40,866 bases of DNA from assembly GCA_045576335.1 (NCBI GenBank), contig JAZNGH010000040.1:1-40866 (forward strand), written 5' to 3'. The notes under the pieces are model-generated. The model made no database searches and was not told the DNA's origin. It worked only from the letters and a program-made list of their open reading frames with translations. Positions within the stretch are counted from its first letter, which is position 1. Each line of letters opens with the position of its first letter. The translations under genes were made by a program, and so were the position numbers. Positions 7,549 through 15,379 of this stretch are shown here, piece after piece. The stretch comes from Scatosoma sp045576335. GTDB taxonomy: Bacteria; Bacillota; Clostridia; Christensenellales; Borkfalkiaceae.

Positions 7549-8433
7549 TTATCCCTCGTTTTGCGGTATTCTATCCTGCACCTTGCCGCACCCGCATTCC
7601 CGCATAACCCTTTTGGTTGCGGCGGGCAGCCCCCGAAGCAAAATATTATCCGATAAATCCCTGTTAAAATGGAACTGAATTTGCGACAAGCTCTCGCGGA
7701 TGTCGAAAAATATCGCGTGGAAGGCAAAGCGTACCTCTTCGCCGCTTTTGCCCTTTAACAAATCGGCAAGGCTTTCCTTTTTATACGCCAACAAAAACGG
7801 ATTATACGCGCCCTTTTTCTTGTCCTTGTCGTAGTCGTCCAACGCGTCGATTAAATAAATCCATTTCCCGACCGAATAAAACAGCTGCCGCGTAGCGGCG
7901 GTCGCCTTTTCGCCGAGCGCGTAATCGCAAAACGCCGCAAGCATATTCGCCGTCGCGTCTGCCGCGCGGTCGATGCTGTCCACGCCCGCCTTTTCCGTTT
8001 GCGCCTGCAAAGCCATATTCTCCCGCACGATTTTCTCGATTTCGGGATAATCCCGCTTCACGCGCGCAAAGCCGCGCTTAAACCACAGCCGTTTTCCTCT
8101 GCCCCTATCGCCGTCGGCGATATCGTCGGTATATTTGTAATAGACGAGCGCGGTATTGAACGCGCCAAGCTTCCTCGTCAAATCGTCCGTTTCCGCCATA
8201 AGCCTTGCGCGGATACAATGCGCCAAGCAATGCGACTTGTCTATTTTTACGTCCACGCCCAAAATATTATGCAAAATGACGGATAAAAAGGTAATATCGT
8301 AAGAGAGTCCCATACGGGCAGTCTGCCCGCACGCCTCGCCTATCCCCTTACAAAGCCCGCAATACATAGCCTTGTAAAGCGTTTCGTCCTTTATATATAA
8401 ATGCGGCGTATCCGCACGAATATACCCGAACAT
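7549..8433 (-). CDS. DUF5685 family protein
   Basis: This is a 294-residue protein starting MFGYIRADTPHLYIKDETLY, with YKAMYCGLCKGIGEACG near residues 22-38, typical of DUF5685. It is mostly helical. Two Asp-rich segments, DDIADGD (about 102-108) and DALDDYDKDKKKGAYNPF (about 197-214), resemble the metal-diphosphate motifs of isoprenoid synthases, but that likeness is only by eye. CxxC and CLAHC pairs may bind metal. AAGGGGGAG precedes the ATG. It is the first gene of a unit with the J-domain-like protein. The biochemical role is unknown. Confidence 0.8.
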   Translation of the reverse strand: MFGYIRADTPHLYIKDETLYKAMYCGLCKGIGEACGQTARMGLSYDITFLSVILHNILGVDVKIDKSHCLAHCIRARLMAETDDLTRKLGAFNTALVYYKYTDDIADGDRGRGKRLWFKRGFARVKRDYPEIEKIVRENMALQAQTEKAGVDSIDRAADATANMLAAFCDYALGEKATAATRQLFYSVGKWIYLIDALDDYDKDKKKGAYNPFLLAYKKESLADLLKGKSGEEVRFAFHAIFFDIRESLSQIQFHFNRDLSDNILLRGLPAATKRVMRECGCGKVQDRIPQNEG

Positions 8434-8453
8434 ACTCTCCCCCTTACGGCGAT

Positions 8454-8482
8454 ATTATAACACAGCTACACCAAAAAGGCAA
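8454..8482 (-). promoter_or_regulatory. Promoter of the DUF5685/J-domain unit
   Basis: Minus strand: TTGCCT (8477-8482), 17 bp, TATAAT (8454-8459), 20 nt before the start codon. Confidence 0.65.
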
Positions 8483-8533
8483 TCGCAAAACCCGCCTTTC
8501 ACCGTAAATAACCAAATCTTTCACCGCTTTAAC

Positions 8534-8585
8534 AAAAAAGACCCCGCTTCGCAGCCCCGTTTCACGGGAAACGCAATGCGGGGGG
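8534..8585 (-). terminator. Terminator of thrC
   Basis: Nested hairpin: CCCCGC/GCGGGG outside and CCCGT/ACGGG inside, followed by a T run on the minus strand (plus 8534-8539). It starts a few bases past the thrC stop. Confidence 0.8.
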
Positions 8586-8593
8586 ATATATAA

Positions 8594-10135
8594 TTACTTT
8601 TTCGCGTCAGGCACGGGCACGATTTCCCCGTCCGCAAATTTCAAAACCTCTGCCGCCATTGCGTTGAGGTCGTTCTCCACGACCGTCTTAAAGCGCAACG
8701 GACGGTAGCGCAAATCCAGCAAGCACTTGGGCGGTTTCATTGCCGTAAGCAAGTTCAACCGCTTGATCCCCTTGAAGCTGTCCTTGACGTCGTTGCCCGA
8801 AAGCGAATACAAAACGTCTTGCGGGAACTTGTAAGGGTTCGCCGTCGAAAGTACGACGATCGGCGTATCGTTTTTCACGACGTCGTCCTCTTTTTCGAAG
8901 GTATCGAGATATTTTTCGTACACCGCCAACGCCACGCCCGTATGCGTATCCATAGCATAGCCGAACTCGTCGAAGGTTTCGTACATAGCCTCGATCATAT
9001 CGTCCTCGCTGGCAAAGCCCGCAAAGAACTGCTCGTCCAAAATCGCCTTTTCCTCGGCGGTAATGGAATATTCTTTCTTGTCTGCAAGGTCTTGCATACG
9101 CTCCGCGGTAAGTGCGGCGTTACGCCCGCTGATTTCAAACAACAACCTTTCAAGGTTAGAGGACACCAAAATATCCATAGACGGGGACATAGTACGGTGG
9201 AAAGCGCGTTTCACGTCGTACACACCCTTGGTAAAGAAATCCGCAAGAACCTTGTTGCGGTTGGACGCGCAAACGAGTTTGCGCACAGGCAAGCCCATCT
9301 GCTTTGCATACCAGCCCGCGAGAATATCGCCGAAATTCCCTGTGGGAACGACGAAATCGACCGCCTCGCCCATTTTGATTTGTCCCGAGGTGTAAAGGTC
9401 GAGATACGCGGAGAAATAGTATGCGATTTGCGGCGCAAGCCGCCCGAAATTGATAGAATTTGCGCTGGATAAGCGCACGCCCTTTTCACCCAGCTGGGCG
9501 TTAAAGTCTTTGGACGCAAACATTTTCTTAACGGCGCGCTGACAATCGTCGAAATTGCCCTTGACCGCCGCCACGAACACGTTGTTGCCGTCCTGAATAC
9601 ACATTTGCAATCTCTGCATTTTGGCAACGCCCTCGTCGGGATAGAACACCGCAACCTTCGTACCCGCAACGTCGCGGAAGCCCTCCAAAGCCGCCTTGCC
9701 CGTATCGCCGCTGGTCGCGGCAAGGATTAAAATCTCGTCCTTAATGCCCGTCACTTCACAGCTCTTTTTCAAAAGATACGGCAATACCGTCAAAGCCATA
9801 TCCTTAAACGCACAGGTCGGGCCGTGGAAAAGCTCTAAAACGAAGAGCTTGCCGTCTATTTTCACGAGCGGCGCGGGGTCTCCGCCCTCAAAGGTGGAAT
9901 ACGCCTTTTCGCATATTTCTTTGAGATAATCCGCGCCGAGGTCGTCAGCGAGATATTTCCCCAAAACGAACGCCGCGCGTTCGGGATAGCTCATTTGCGC
10001 CATCGCTTCCATTTCTTCCGACGAAACGGCGGGGAAAGCCTCGGGAACGAACAAACCGCCGTTCTTTGCAAGTCCTTGCACGATCGCTTGCGCGCCCGTT
10101 ACCTTTTCACCGCCTCGCGTACTGATAAAATACAT
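8594..10135 (-). CDS. thrC: Threonine synthase
   Basis: This 513-residue PLP enzyme converts O-phosphohomoserine to threonine and phosphate, the last step of threonine biosynthesis. The N-terminal YFISTRGG and GGLFVPE segments, the PLP lysine in GPTCAFKDMALT (Lys111), and the phosphate-binding ATSGDTGKAAL and PTGNFGDILAG loops are all present. The length matches the long, bacterial/yeast-type threonine synthases. It has its own terminator. Other threonine-pathway genes (hom, thrB) are not next to it. I see no T-box or other leader element upstream. Confidence 0.95.
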   Translation of the reverse strand: MYFISTRGGEKVTGAQAIVQGLAKNGGLFVPEAFPAVSSEEMEAMAQMSYPERAAFVLGKYLADDLGADYLKEICEKAYSTFEGGDPAPLVKIDGKLFVLELFHGPTCAFKDMALTVLPYLLKKSCEVTGIKDEILILAATSGDTGKAALEGFRDVAGTKVAVFYPDEGVAKMQRLQMCIQDGNNVFVAAVKGNFDDCQRAVKKMFASKDFNAQLGEKGVRLSSANSINFGRLAPQIAYYFSAYLDLYTSGQIKMGEAVDFVVPTGNFGDILAGWYAKQMGLPVRKLVCASNRNKVLADFFTKGVYDVKRAFHRTMSPSMDILVSSNLERLLFEISGRNAALTAERMQDLADKKEYSITAEEKAILDEQFFAGFASEDDMIEAMYETFDEFGYAMDTHTGVALAVYEKYLDTFEKEDDVVKNDTPIVVLSTANPYKFPQDVLYSLSGNDVKDSFKGIKRLNLLTAMKPPKCLLDLRYRPLRFKTVVENDLNAMAAEVLKFADGEIVPVPDAKK

Positions 10136-10212
10136 TTTCTAAACCTACCTTTCGTTAATAAACACGCAAAAACGGACAGTCTTATACCTGCCGTCAAATG
10201 CGTCGCTGTGGT

Positions 10213-10247
10213 TAAAAAAGAGCCGAACGGAAAGACCGTTCGGCTCT
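10213..10247 (-). terminator. Terminator of the P-loop protein gene
   Basis: A perfect 12-bp stem (10219-10230 with 10236-10247, AGAGCCGAACGG) with a 5-nt loop and a T tract on the minus strand. It lies between the P-loop gene and thrC, so the two are separately transcribed. Confidence 0.9.
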
Positions 10248-10255
10248 CCCATTTA

Positions 10256-10663
10256 TTAAAGATACTTGGTCACGAAATCGGGCAATTCTTCCTTTGCCGC
10301 GGACACGGAAACCGTGATGACCATATTATTGTTCTTCGCAACCTTATCGAGCATATAGAAGAACGCCGCCAATTCCTGCACGGGCTTACCCGCAATACGG
10401 ACTACGCCGTCGATAAATACGTATTCGTTGTCGTTGTTGCCTGCAATAACGCCCTTGATAAAACCGCAAAGAGCAGCCTCGCCTGCTATGTCGTATTCGC
10501 TCGTATCAATGAAACGCACCTCGCGCTCCAAATCGTACATACCGCGCTTGCTGTCGGTGATAAAAATCAGATGACCTTTGGCTTCTTTCACCGCCGCGTT
10601 CGCCGCGTCGATCATCATCTTGGTTTTACCCGTACCCTTTGCGCCGTAAATAACTTTAATCAT
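10256..10663 (-). CDS. Small P-loop NTPase of unknown role
   Basis: This is a 135-residue protein. Walker A is GAKGTGKT (residues 8-15) and a Walker B-like YVFIDG is near 81-86, in a compact Rossmann-like protein of alternating strands and helices. No sensor, HTH or coiled-coil domain is attached, and it is much shorter than AAA+ or kinase families. The ATG has GGAGG 7-8 nt upstream. It is monocistronic, with its own promoter and terminator. ATP binding is likely; substrate unknown. Confidence 0.75.
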   Translation of the reverse strand: MIKVIYGAKGTGKTKMMIDAANAAVKEAKGHLIFITDSKRGMYDLEREVRFIDTSEYDIAGEAALCGFIKGVIAGNNDNEYVFIDGVVRIAGKPVQELAAFFYMLDKVAKNNNMVITVSVSAAKEELPDFVTKYL

Positions 10664-10731
10664 AAAAAATCCTCCTCGGAAATTGTCGTACTCCCCAAGC
10701 TATGGAAAGCGTCCATATTCGGGTTTATTCT

Positions 10732-10760
10732 ATTCTACCATATTTTTCACATAATTTCAA
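10732..10760 (-). promoter_or_regulatory. Promoter of the P-loop protein gene
   Basis: Minus strand: TTGAAA (10755-10760), 17 bp, TAGAAT (10732-10737). Confidence 0.65.
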
Positions 10761-10810
10761 GACTTTTGGCAAAAATTTTTGTCCGTTTTCATAATTTTTT
10801 TCAAAAATGT

Positions 10811-10837
10811 AAAACGGGCGCATAAAGCGCCCGTTTT
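10811..10837. terminator. Terminator of the LRR lipoprotein gene
   Basis: ACGGGCGC-TTTAT-GCGCCCGT hairpin (10814-10834 on plus) with A/T runs on both sides. It follows the LRR gene stop on the minus strand. Confidence 0.85.
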
Positions 10838-10855
10838 TATCCTTTTTCCGTTATC

Positions 10856-12562
10856 TCACCACGCCGTCGGCACACCGTCCATGTAATGCCAATACTCGTT
10901 GCCGTCCCAAGGCAAGTCCCCCTCGTTTTCTACGTAATAATAAATGGTAGCGCTAACATAAAGATACGAATTATCTATTTCTTCCCACTCGCTTACAGAG
11001 CCTTTATAATAGATCTTGTTTAACTTATTACAATAATGCAATGAATACGAGGCGATCGATTGAACGCCGTTGCCTATGACGATATACTCTAAATTACTGC
11101 ACCCGTTAAAAGCCGACTCACCAACGGAGGTTACCCCGTCGCCGATAGCCACGCTCGTGATCTCGTCGTTCTCATAAAACGCGTATGAATGAATATCCGT
11201 AACGGAGGCGGGCAACGTCAAATCCGTTTCCTCGCCCTCGTAGCCCATCAACCACACCTCCTCGTATTGATAGCTCTCCGACATCGTAGAAAGCGGATTT
11301 GTTTCCCCGTAGACGGTATGCGTATACAAAATATACCCGTTTTCGTCCGTGGCAAGCTTACTCTCTCCGCTCGTCGGCGTATATATGTTTTTCGCCCTCT
11401 TGCCTATTCTTCCGTTACTATAGCTATTCCCCGCCGTGATCGTTAAGTCGGATTTATTATATATTTCCACTAATTTATAACAATTATCAAACGCATTAGC
11501 TTCAATCGTCGTAACGCTTTCGCCAAGGGTTACCTTGATTAAGTCGTTGCAACCGCTAAATGCGGACGAGCCTACCGTTACTACGCTATCGCCAATCTCT
11601 ACGCTCTTTAATCTATCGCAATATGCAAAGGCATACGAGCCGACCGTTTTTACGCCGTTGCCGATTTTGACGGTTCTCAACCCCTCGCAACTATAAAATG
11701 CGTTTTCGCCCACGAACATTACGTTGTCGGGGATCGTCACGTCCAGTAAGCCATCGCAACTATCAAATGCGTAACCCTTGATTTCCTTTACGCCGCTGCC
11801 GAGCGTCAAGCTTTTCACGCCGTCGCAATTAGTAAACGCGTTCCCGTCGATTTTTTTCACGCCGTTGCCGATTTGCACACTCGTTAAAGAGTCAAAACTA
11901 TAAAAGGTGTTCGCTTTAATTTCCGTCACCGTATCGGGAATGACCAGCTCCGTCAATAATTCGTATTCCCCGTTGTCCTCGTTATAAAGGTAGAAGTTTT
12001 TCGCCGCCCACATAGGCGAGGCGGTCGAGCTATCAAAAGTAATATCGCACCACGCTGTAATGCTCCCTTGATAATACACGTTTTCACACTCTCCCGAATA
12101 ACCGTCGTAAAAAGCACTGTCGCCAATCGACGTAACGCTATTAGGGAGGGTCACGCTCGTCCACTCAACACCATAAAACGCTTTTTTCCCGATTGCCGCT
12201 ACGGGCTTTTCGTTATAAGTAGACGGAATAACGAGCTCCGCGTCCGTACACGTACCCGTTCCCGTTACCACGTAATACGTTTCGTCCGCGCTCAATTCAT
12301 AAGCAAGTCCTTGCGATTCGAGCTTTTCAACCGCCTCGTCGCCGCCCGTTTGACCGCCTTGTCCACTGTTTTCGCCTTGACCGCCGTTTCCGCCTTGTTG
12401 AGTGTCTTGAGCGTCGTTTCCGCTTTGCTCGATATTTGTGTTGCCGCCGCCCAAGTTGCCCGTATTCGAGCTACTCTCCGTTTCGCCGCAACCGACGACA
12501 CCGATCGTCAATACGCTAACGCACAATGCCGCCAAAGTTAAAAGAATTTTTTTACCCTTCAT
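10856..12562 (-). CDS. BspA-type leucine-rich-repeat lipoprotein
   Basis: This is a 568-residue exported protein. The ATG at 12562 has GGAGG 6 nt upstream; an ATG 57 nt earlier lies across the promoter and is not used. Signal peptide with lipobox ending GVVGC, then a Gly/Gln/Asn-rich linker (about 30-75), then treponemal BspA-type repeats (LRR_5): units like LTSVQIGNGVKKIDGNAFTN repeat about every 23 residues (roughly 95-390), with a second short block near 440-520. Such proteins are surface-anchored and often bind host or other cell-surface ligands. Transcription runs from a consensus promoter whose spacer contains the dyad of the divergent XRE regulator. Confidence 0.9.
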   Translation of the reverse strand: MKGKKILLTLAALCVSVLTIGVVGCGETESSSNTGNLGGGNTNIEQSGNDAQDTQQGGNGGQGENSGQGGQTGGDEAVEKLESQGLAYELSADETYYVVTGTGTCTDAELVIPSTYNEKPVAAIGKKAFYGVEWTSVTLPNSVTSIGDSAFYDGYSGECENVYYQGSITAWCDITFDSSTASPMWAAKNFYLYNEDNGEYELLTELVIPDTVTEIKANTFYSFDSLTSVQIGNGVKKIDGNAFTNCDGVKSLTLGSGVKEIKGYAFDSCDGLLDVTIPDNVMFVGENAFYSCEGLRTVKIGNGVKTVGSYAFAYCDRLKSVEIGDSVVTVGSSAFSGCNDLIKVTLGESVTTIEANAFDNCYKLVEIYNKSDLTITAGNSYSNGRIGKRAKNIYTPTSGESKLATDENGYILYTHTVYGETNPLSTMSESYQYEEVWLMGYEGEETDLTLPASVTDIHSYAFYENDEITSVAIGDGVTSVGESAFNGCSNLEYIVIGNGVQSIASYSLHYCNKLNKIYYKGSVSEWEEIDNSYLYVSATIYYYVENEGDLPWDGNEYWHYMDGVPTAW

Positions 12563-12590
12563 AATAAACCTCCGATATAAAATCAATAAT

Positions 12591-12619
12591 AGTATACAAG
12601 AAGTTTTCTTCTTTGTCAA
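12591..12619 (-). promoter_or_regulatory. LRR lipoprotein promoter with operator in the spacer
   Basis: Minus strand: TTGACA (12614-12619), 17 bp, TATACT (12591-12596). The spacer is filled by the dyad AAGAAG-TTTT-CTTCTT (12598-12613). Binding there would block RNA polymerase. Confidence 0.75.
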
Positions 12620-12627
12620 GTATTTTG

Positions 12628-12646
12628 AGAAGATTTCTTCTATAAT
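12628..12646 (+). promoter_or_regulatory. XRE gene promoter with second operator copy, probably leaderless
   Basis: The dyad AGAAG-ATTT-CTTCT (12628-12641) matches the first operator (shared AGAAG-N4-CTTCT) and abuts a TATAAT -10 (12641-12646). The start codon at 12653 is 7 bp past the -10, so the transcript would begin at or next to the ATG. No good -35 is visible. Confidence 0.6.
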
Positions 12647-12652
12647 GGTATT

Positions 12653-12853
12653 ATGAAAATCGGGGATAAAATAAAAGAGTTAAGATTAGAATACGGATAT
12701 TCGCAAATGCAGCTTGCCAAAATAATCGGTGTCAGCCAAAAGGCGATCGATTACTGGGAGAGGAACGTAAACGAGCCGAAAGCGAGTTATATTATTTCAC
12801 TCGTTAAAGCTTTTGAAATCACTTTTGACGAATTTTTCTCGGAAATACATTAA
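12653..12853 (+). CDS. XRE-family regulator of the LRR lipoprotein
   Basis: This is a 66-residue single-domain HTH protein (MKIGDKIKELRLEYGYSQMQ, then KIIGVSQKAIDYWERN as the recognition region). It is divergent from the LRR lipoprotein gene with matching dyads in both promoters. The simplest reading is a repressor of the lipoprotein gene and of itself. No Shine-Dalgarno precedes the ATG, in keeping with a leaderless mRNA. No effector domain is present. Confidence 0.85.
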   Translation: MKIGDKIKELRLEYGYSQMQLAKIIGVSQKAIDYWERNVNEPKASYIISLVKAFEITFDEFFSEIH

Positions 12854-12892
12854 CGTAAAACGGGCGTACAAAACGCCCGTTTTTTGAATTTA
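12854..12892. terminator. Bidirectional terminator between XRE and doc genes
   Basis: AAAACGGGCGT/ACGCCCGTTTT stem (12857-12883), flanked by a further AACGTAAA/TTTACGTT pair. It serves both convergent genes. Confidence 0.85.
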
Positions 12893-12899
12893 CGTTGAT

Positions 12900-13274
12900 T
12901 TATTCGTGATCTCTTATCCATTGCAATAATTCTTCGTATTGCATTTTCCCCTCCGCCAAATGCAACCCAACGCGCACGACTTCCTCATCCGTGATGTCAA
13001 GCGGAATCCCGTTTACCTCTAAAAACGTCAATAAAACATACATACCTATTCGTTTGTTTCCGTCTACAAATGCGTGATTAGAAACCAAACCGATCCCTAT
13101 CCGAGCCGCTTTTTCTTCCTTGCTCGGAAACAGCTCTTTTCCGTCAAACGTAGCGTACGCCGCTTCCAACGCGGAATCCAAAAGTCCAAAATCCCGTATT
13201 CCGTCCTCGCCGCCCGTTTGCTCCACCAAAAGCTTATGCAAAAGCAATACCTTTTCTTGACTGAATTTTATCAT
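12900..13274 (-). CDS. doc: Doc-type (Fic fold) toxin
   Basis: This is a 124-residue protein with the Fic/Doc motif HAFVDGNKR (His67-Arg75). It is of the Doc branch of the Fic fold, whose characterised member phosphorylates EF-Tu and stops translation. The N-terminal LLHKLLVEQTGGEDGIRD is typical of Doc proteins. The gene overlaps the antitoxin gene by 4 nt (ATGA). The antitoxin C-terminus is expected to cover the active site. The motif is intact, so the toxin looks functional. Confidence 0.92.
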   Translation of the reverse strand: MIKFSQEKVLLLHKLLVEQTGGEDGIRDFGLLDSALEAAYATFDGKELFPSKEEKAARIGIGLVSNHAFVDGNKRIGMYVLLTFLEVNGIPLDITDEEVVRVGLHLAEGKMQYEELLQWIRDHE

Positions 13275-13513
13275 TTCGCTAATTCCTCAAAAGCCTTTTT
13301 ATGCTTTTTCATAATACGGCGCGCCACAATGTCGATCTTTTCGTCGTCCGTCAACGCCAACGCTTGACTATCTTCCCAACTCACGAGCATATATTTAGGC
13401 TTATTGTTTTTGAATATCACGACGCTCCCTTGCTTGTCTACAATCCGCGTTGCCCTTGAAAAATTTTGATTTGCCTCTGTAATAGACAATACTTGTCTTG
13501 TATCGATCGTCAT
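13271..13513 (-). CDS. phd: Phd/YefM-type antitoxin
   Basis: This is an 80-residue protein. ATG at 13513 has GGAGG 8 nt upstream; a GTG 15 nt earlier is inside that site. The N-terminal part (TRQVLSITEANQNFSRATRI) is a Phd/YefM DNA-binding fold; the C-terminal helical part (about 50-80) would bind Doc. It is first in the operon, as usual for type II systems. Its promoter region carries two nested inverted repeats, the expected autoregulatory sites. Confidence 0.92.
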   Translation of the reverse strand: MTIDTRQVLSITEANQNFSRATRIVDKQGSVVIFKNNKPKYMLVSWEDSQALALTDDEKIDIVARRIMKKHKKAFEELAK

Positions 13514-13545
13514 TTTTTTGACCTCCACTCTTATTCACTACTATT

Positions 13546-13608
13546 AGTATACACCATTATTAGGATAAATGCAACCTATTTTTTATCCTATTTTTAACAA
13601 ATAATGGT
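13546..13608 (-). promoter_or_regulatory. phd-doc promoter with two nested operators
   Basis: Minus strand: TTGCAT (13569-13574), 17 bp, TATACT (13546-13551). Perfect inverted repeats flank it: AGGATAAA (13562-13569)/TTTATCCT (13582-13589), and outside these ACCATTATT (13553-13561)/AATAATGGT (13600-13608). Confidence 0.7.
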
Positions 13609-13621
13609 TATCTTGCAAGAA

Positions 13622-13654
13622 AGAACGGCTTGGGCGGGAACGCCCAAGCCGTTT
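13622..13654 (-). terminator. Terminator of the aminotransferase gene
   Basis: AACGGCTTGGGCG/CGCCCAAGCCGTT stem (13624-13636 with 13641-13653), 4-nt loop, pyrimidine-rich tail on the minus strand. Confidence 0.75.
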
Positions 13655-13670
13655 ATTTTATCCTTAAGTT

Positions 13671-14870
13671 TTACGCCAACGCTTGCACGAAACGCTTGAT
13701 ACGTTTTAAGCCCTCTTCGATATCCGCTTCGGAGAGCGCGTAGGAAAGTCTTACGCAATCGTCCGCCCCGAACGATACCCCCGGCACGGTCGCAACCTTT
13801 TCCGCGTCCAAGAGCGCGTCCGCAAAATCAATGGAATTTGCAATCACCTTGCCCTCGTAGCTCTTGCCGTATAACTTATCCACCACCATCATAACGTAGA
13901 ACGCGCCGTCCGGCTCAACCGCGTCCACGCCGTCGATTTGGGAAATCAAATCCAACAACTTCGCGCGTCTGCCGTCGAACACCTTGACCATTCCCTCGAT
14001 TTCCTCTTCGGACGAGGACAGAGCCTCAATCGTCGCGTATTGCGAAATGGAGCAAGCGTTGGAGGTCGCGTGGCTTTGGAAGGAATCGATTGCCTTCGCC
14101 ACGTCCTTGGGTGCGGCGAGATATCCCACGCGCCAACCCGTCATAGCGTACGTCTTGGAAACACCGTTGACCGTTACGGTCAAATCCTTCATTTTCTCGC
14201 TGCACTTTGCGATAGAGAACGGCTTAACGCCGTTGTAGCAAAGCTTCTCGTAAATCTCGTCCGCAAGCACGAATATCCCCGCTTCCTCGCAAACCTTTGC
14301 GATTGCCCGCGTTTCTGCTTCGTCGTATACCGCGCCCGTGGGGTTGGACGGAGAATTGAAAATAAGCATCTTCGTCTTGGGCGTGATAGCCGCTTTCAAA
14401 TCCTCGGGCGAGAACTTGAATTTATTTTCCTTTTTGCAGTTGATGTATACGGGGGTCGCACCGCAAACCTTAACCACTTCGGGATAGGTAAGCCAGTAGG
14501 GCGCGGGAATGATGACCTCGTCCCCCTCTTCTAAAATGGCAAAACAAGCGTTGAAAATGGAATGTTTCGCGCCGTTGGAAACGATAATTTGCGACGGCTC
14601 AAATTCAAGCCCGTTGTCCTTTTGGAATTTTTCGCAAATGGCTTTGCGCAAGGACAACAAACCCGACGAGGGCGTGTATTTGGTTTGCCCGTTGTCAAGC
14701 GCAAGCTTCGCCGCGTCGATAATATGCTCGGGGGTGTTGAAATCAGGCTCACCTACGCCGAACGACACCACGCTTTCTCCCGCCTGCTTCATCGCTTTTG
14801 CTTTTGCGGAAATGGCAAGCGTAAGCGAGGGCGCAAGTGCGGACATTCTGTTTGCAATTCTGTTCTTCAT
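13671..14870 (-). CDS. aspC: Class I aspartate aminotransferase
   Basis: This is a 399-residue PLP enzyme transferring the amino group of aspartate (or a related amino acid) to 2-oxoglutarate. Motifs: GVGEPDFNTP near 38-47, NSPSNPTGAVY near 172-182, and the PLP lysine in NGVSKTYAMTGWRVGY (Lys239). Length and motifs fit the aspartate/prephenate aminotransferase I-gamma group, so prephenate is an alternative substrate. GGAGA lies before the ATG. It stands alone with its own terminator. Confidence 0.92.
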   Translation of the reverse strand: MKNRIANRMSALAPSLTLAISAKAKAMKQAGESVVSFGVGEPDFNTPEHIIDAAKLALDNGQTKYTPSSGLLSLRKAICEKFQKDNGLEFEPSQIIVSNGAKHSIFNACFAILEEGDEVIIPAPYWLTYPEVVKVCGATPVYINCKKENKFKFSPEDLKAAITPKTKMLIFNSPSNPTGAVYDEAETRAIAKVCEEAGIFVLADEIYEKLCYNGVKPFSIAKCSEKMKDLTVTVNGVSKTYAMTGWRVGYLAAPKDVAKAIDSFQSHATSNACSISQYATIEALSSSEEEIEGMVKVFDGRRAKLLDLISQIDGVDAVEPDGAFYVMMVVDKLYGKSYEGKVIANSIDFADALLDAEKVATVPGVSFGADDCVRLSYALSEADIEEGLKRIKRFVQALA

Positions 14871-15027
14871 CTGTATTATCTCCTCTTGGGTTAATTTCCG
14901 TATTATATTGTATCTTTTTTTTCAAAGAAAAGCAACCGCAAACGACCCGTTTTTGATAAAAACTTGTGAATTTATCAATTTTTTTAGAGAAAAGCAGGCT
15001 TGCTATTTATTTTTTCGATTGTGTCAA

Positions 15028-15270
15028 TCAAAAAAACAACGCTATGAATGTCATAAAAAACGCCGTTATACTCCCCGTGAATAAAAAAACGCTTGCCAGC
15101 GCGGGGTCGCGCTTGGCTTTACCCTCACAAAACAGCGCAAGCCCCGACAACACGAACGCCACGCCCCCGCAAACGAGCGCGGCTATCCGAAACCCCATAA
15201 ACAGCCCCGCCGCGCATAAGCAAACACAGGAAAACGCCAAAAGCGAAAATAAATAATGCAAGTTATCCAT
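15028..15270 (-). CDS. Small two- or three-helix membrane protein
   Basis: This is an 80-residue protein. ATG at 15270 has AAGGGA 7 nt upstream, and a promoter TTGGCA-18-TATAAT follows the palindrome at 15321-15343. The sequence is almost entirely hydrophobic (MDNLHYLFSLLAFSCVCLCA, then a second helix near 28-48 and a third near 58-78) with a short Lys/Arg loop (EGKAKRDP). I recognise no family. Its divergent XRE neighbour shares the regulatory region, suggesting it is the regulated partner. Confidence 0.65.
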   Translation of the reverse strand: MDNLHYLFSLLAFSCVCLCAAGLFMGFRIAALVCGGVAFVLSGLALFCEGKAKRDPALASVFLFTGSITAFFMTFIALFF

Positions 15271-15315
15271 AAATAGTTCCCTTTTTGCTTTATTATAACG
15301 GTTATTAGCATTTTT

Positions 15316-15347
15316 TGCCAAAAAAGGCACAATGTGCCTTTTTGAAT
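15316..15347. promoter_or_regulatory. Perfect palindrome between two divergent -35 elements
   Basis: AAAAAGGCAC-AAT-GTGCCTTTTT (15321-15343) is perfectly symmetric over 23 bp. It lies between the -35 of the small membrane protein gene (TTGGCA on minus, 15316-15321) and a -35-like TTGAAT (15342-15347) of the XRE gene. It is probably an operator, though its T runs also let it fold as a terminator-like hairpin. Confidence 0.55.
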
Positions 15348-15379
15348 TTTTTTTTGTCGTTTTATGTTATTTTTATGCT

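Noticed and set aside
10136..10212. Riboswitch or T-box before thrC
   Set aside because: The gap is under 80 nt, with no T-box motif and no attenuator hairpin other than the upstream gene's terminator.
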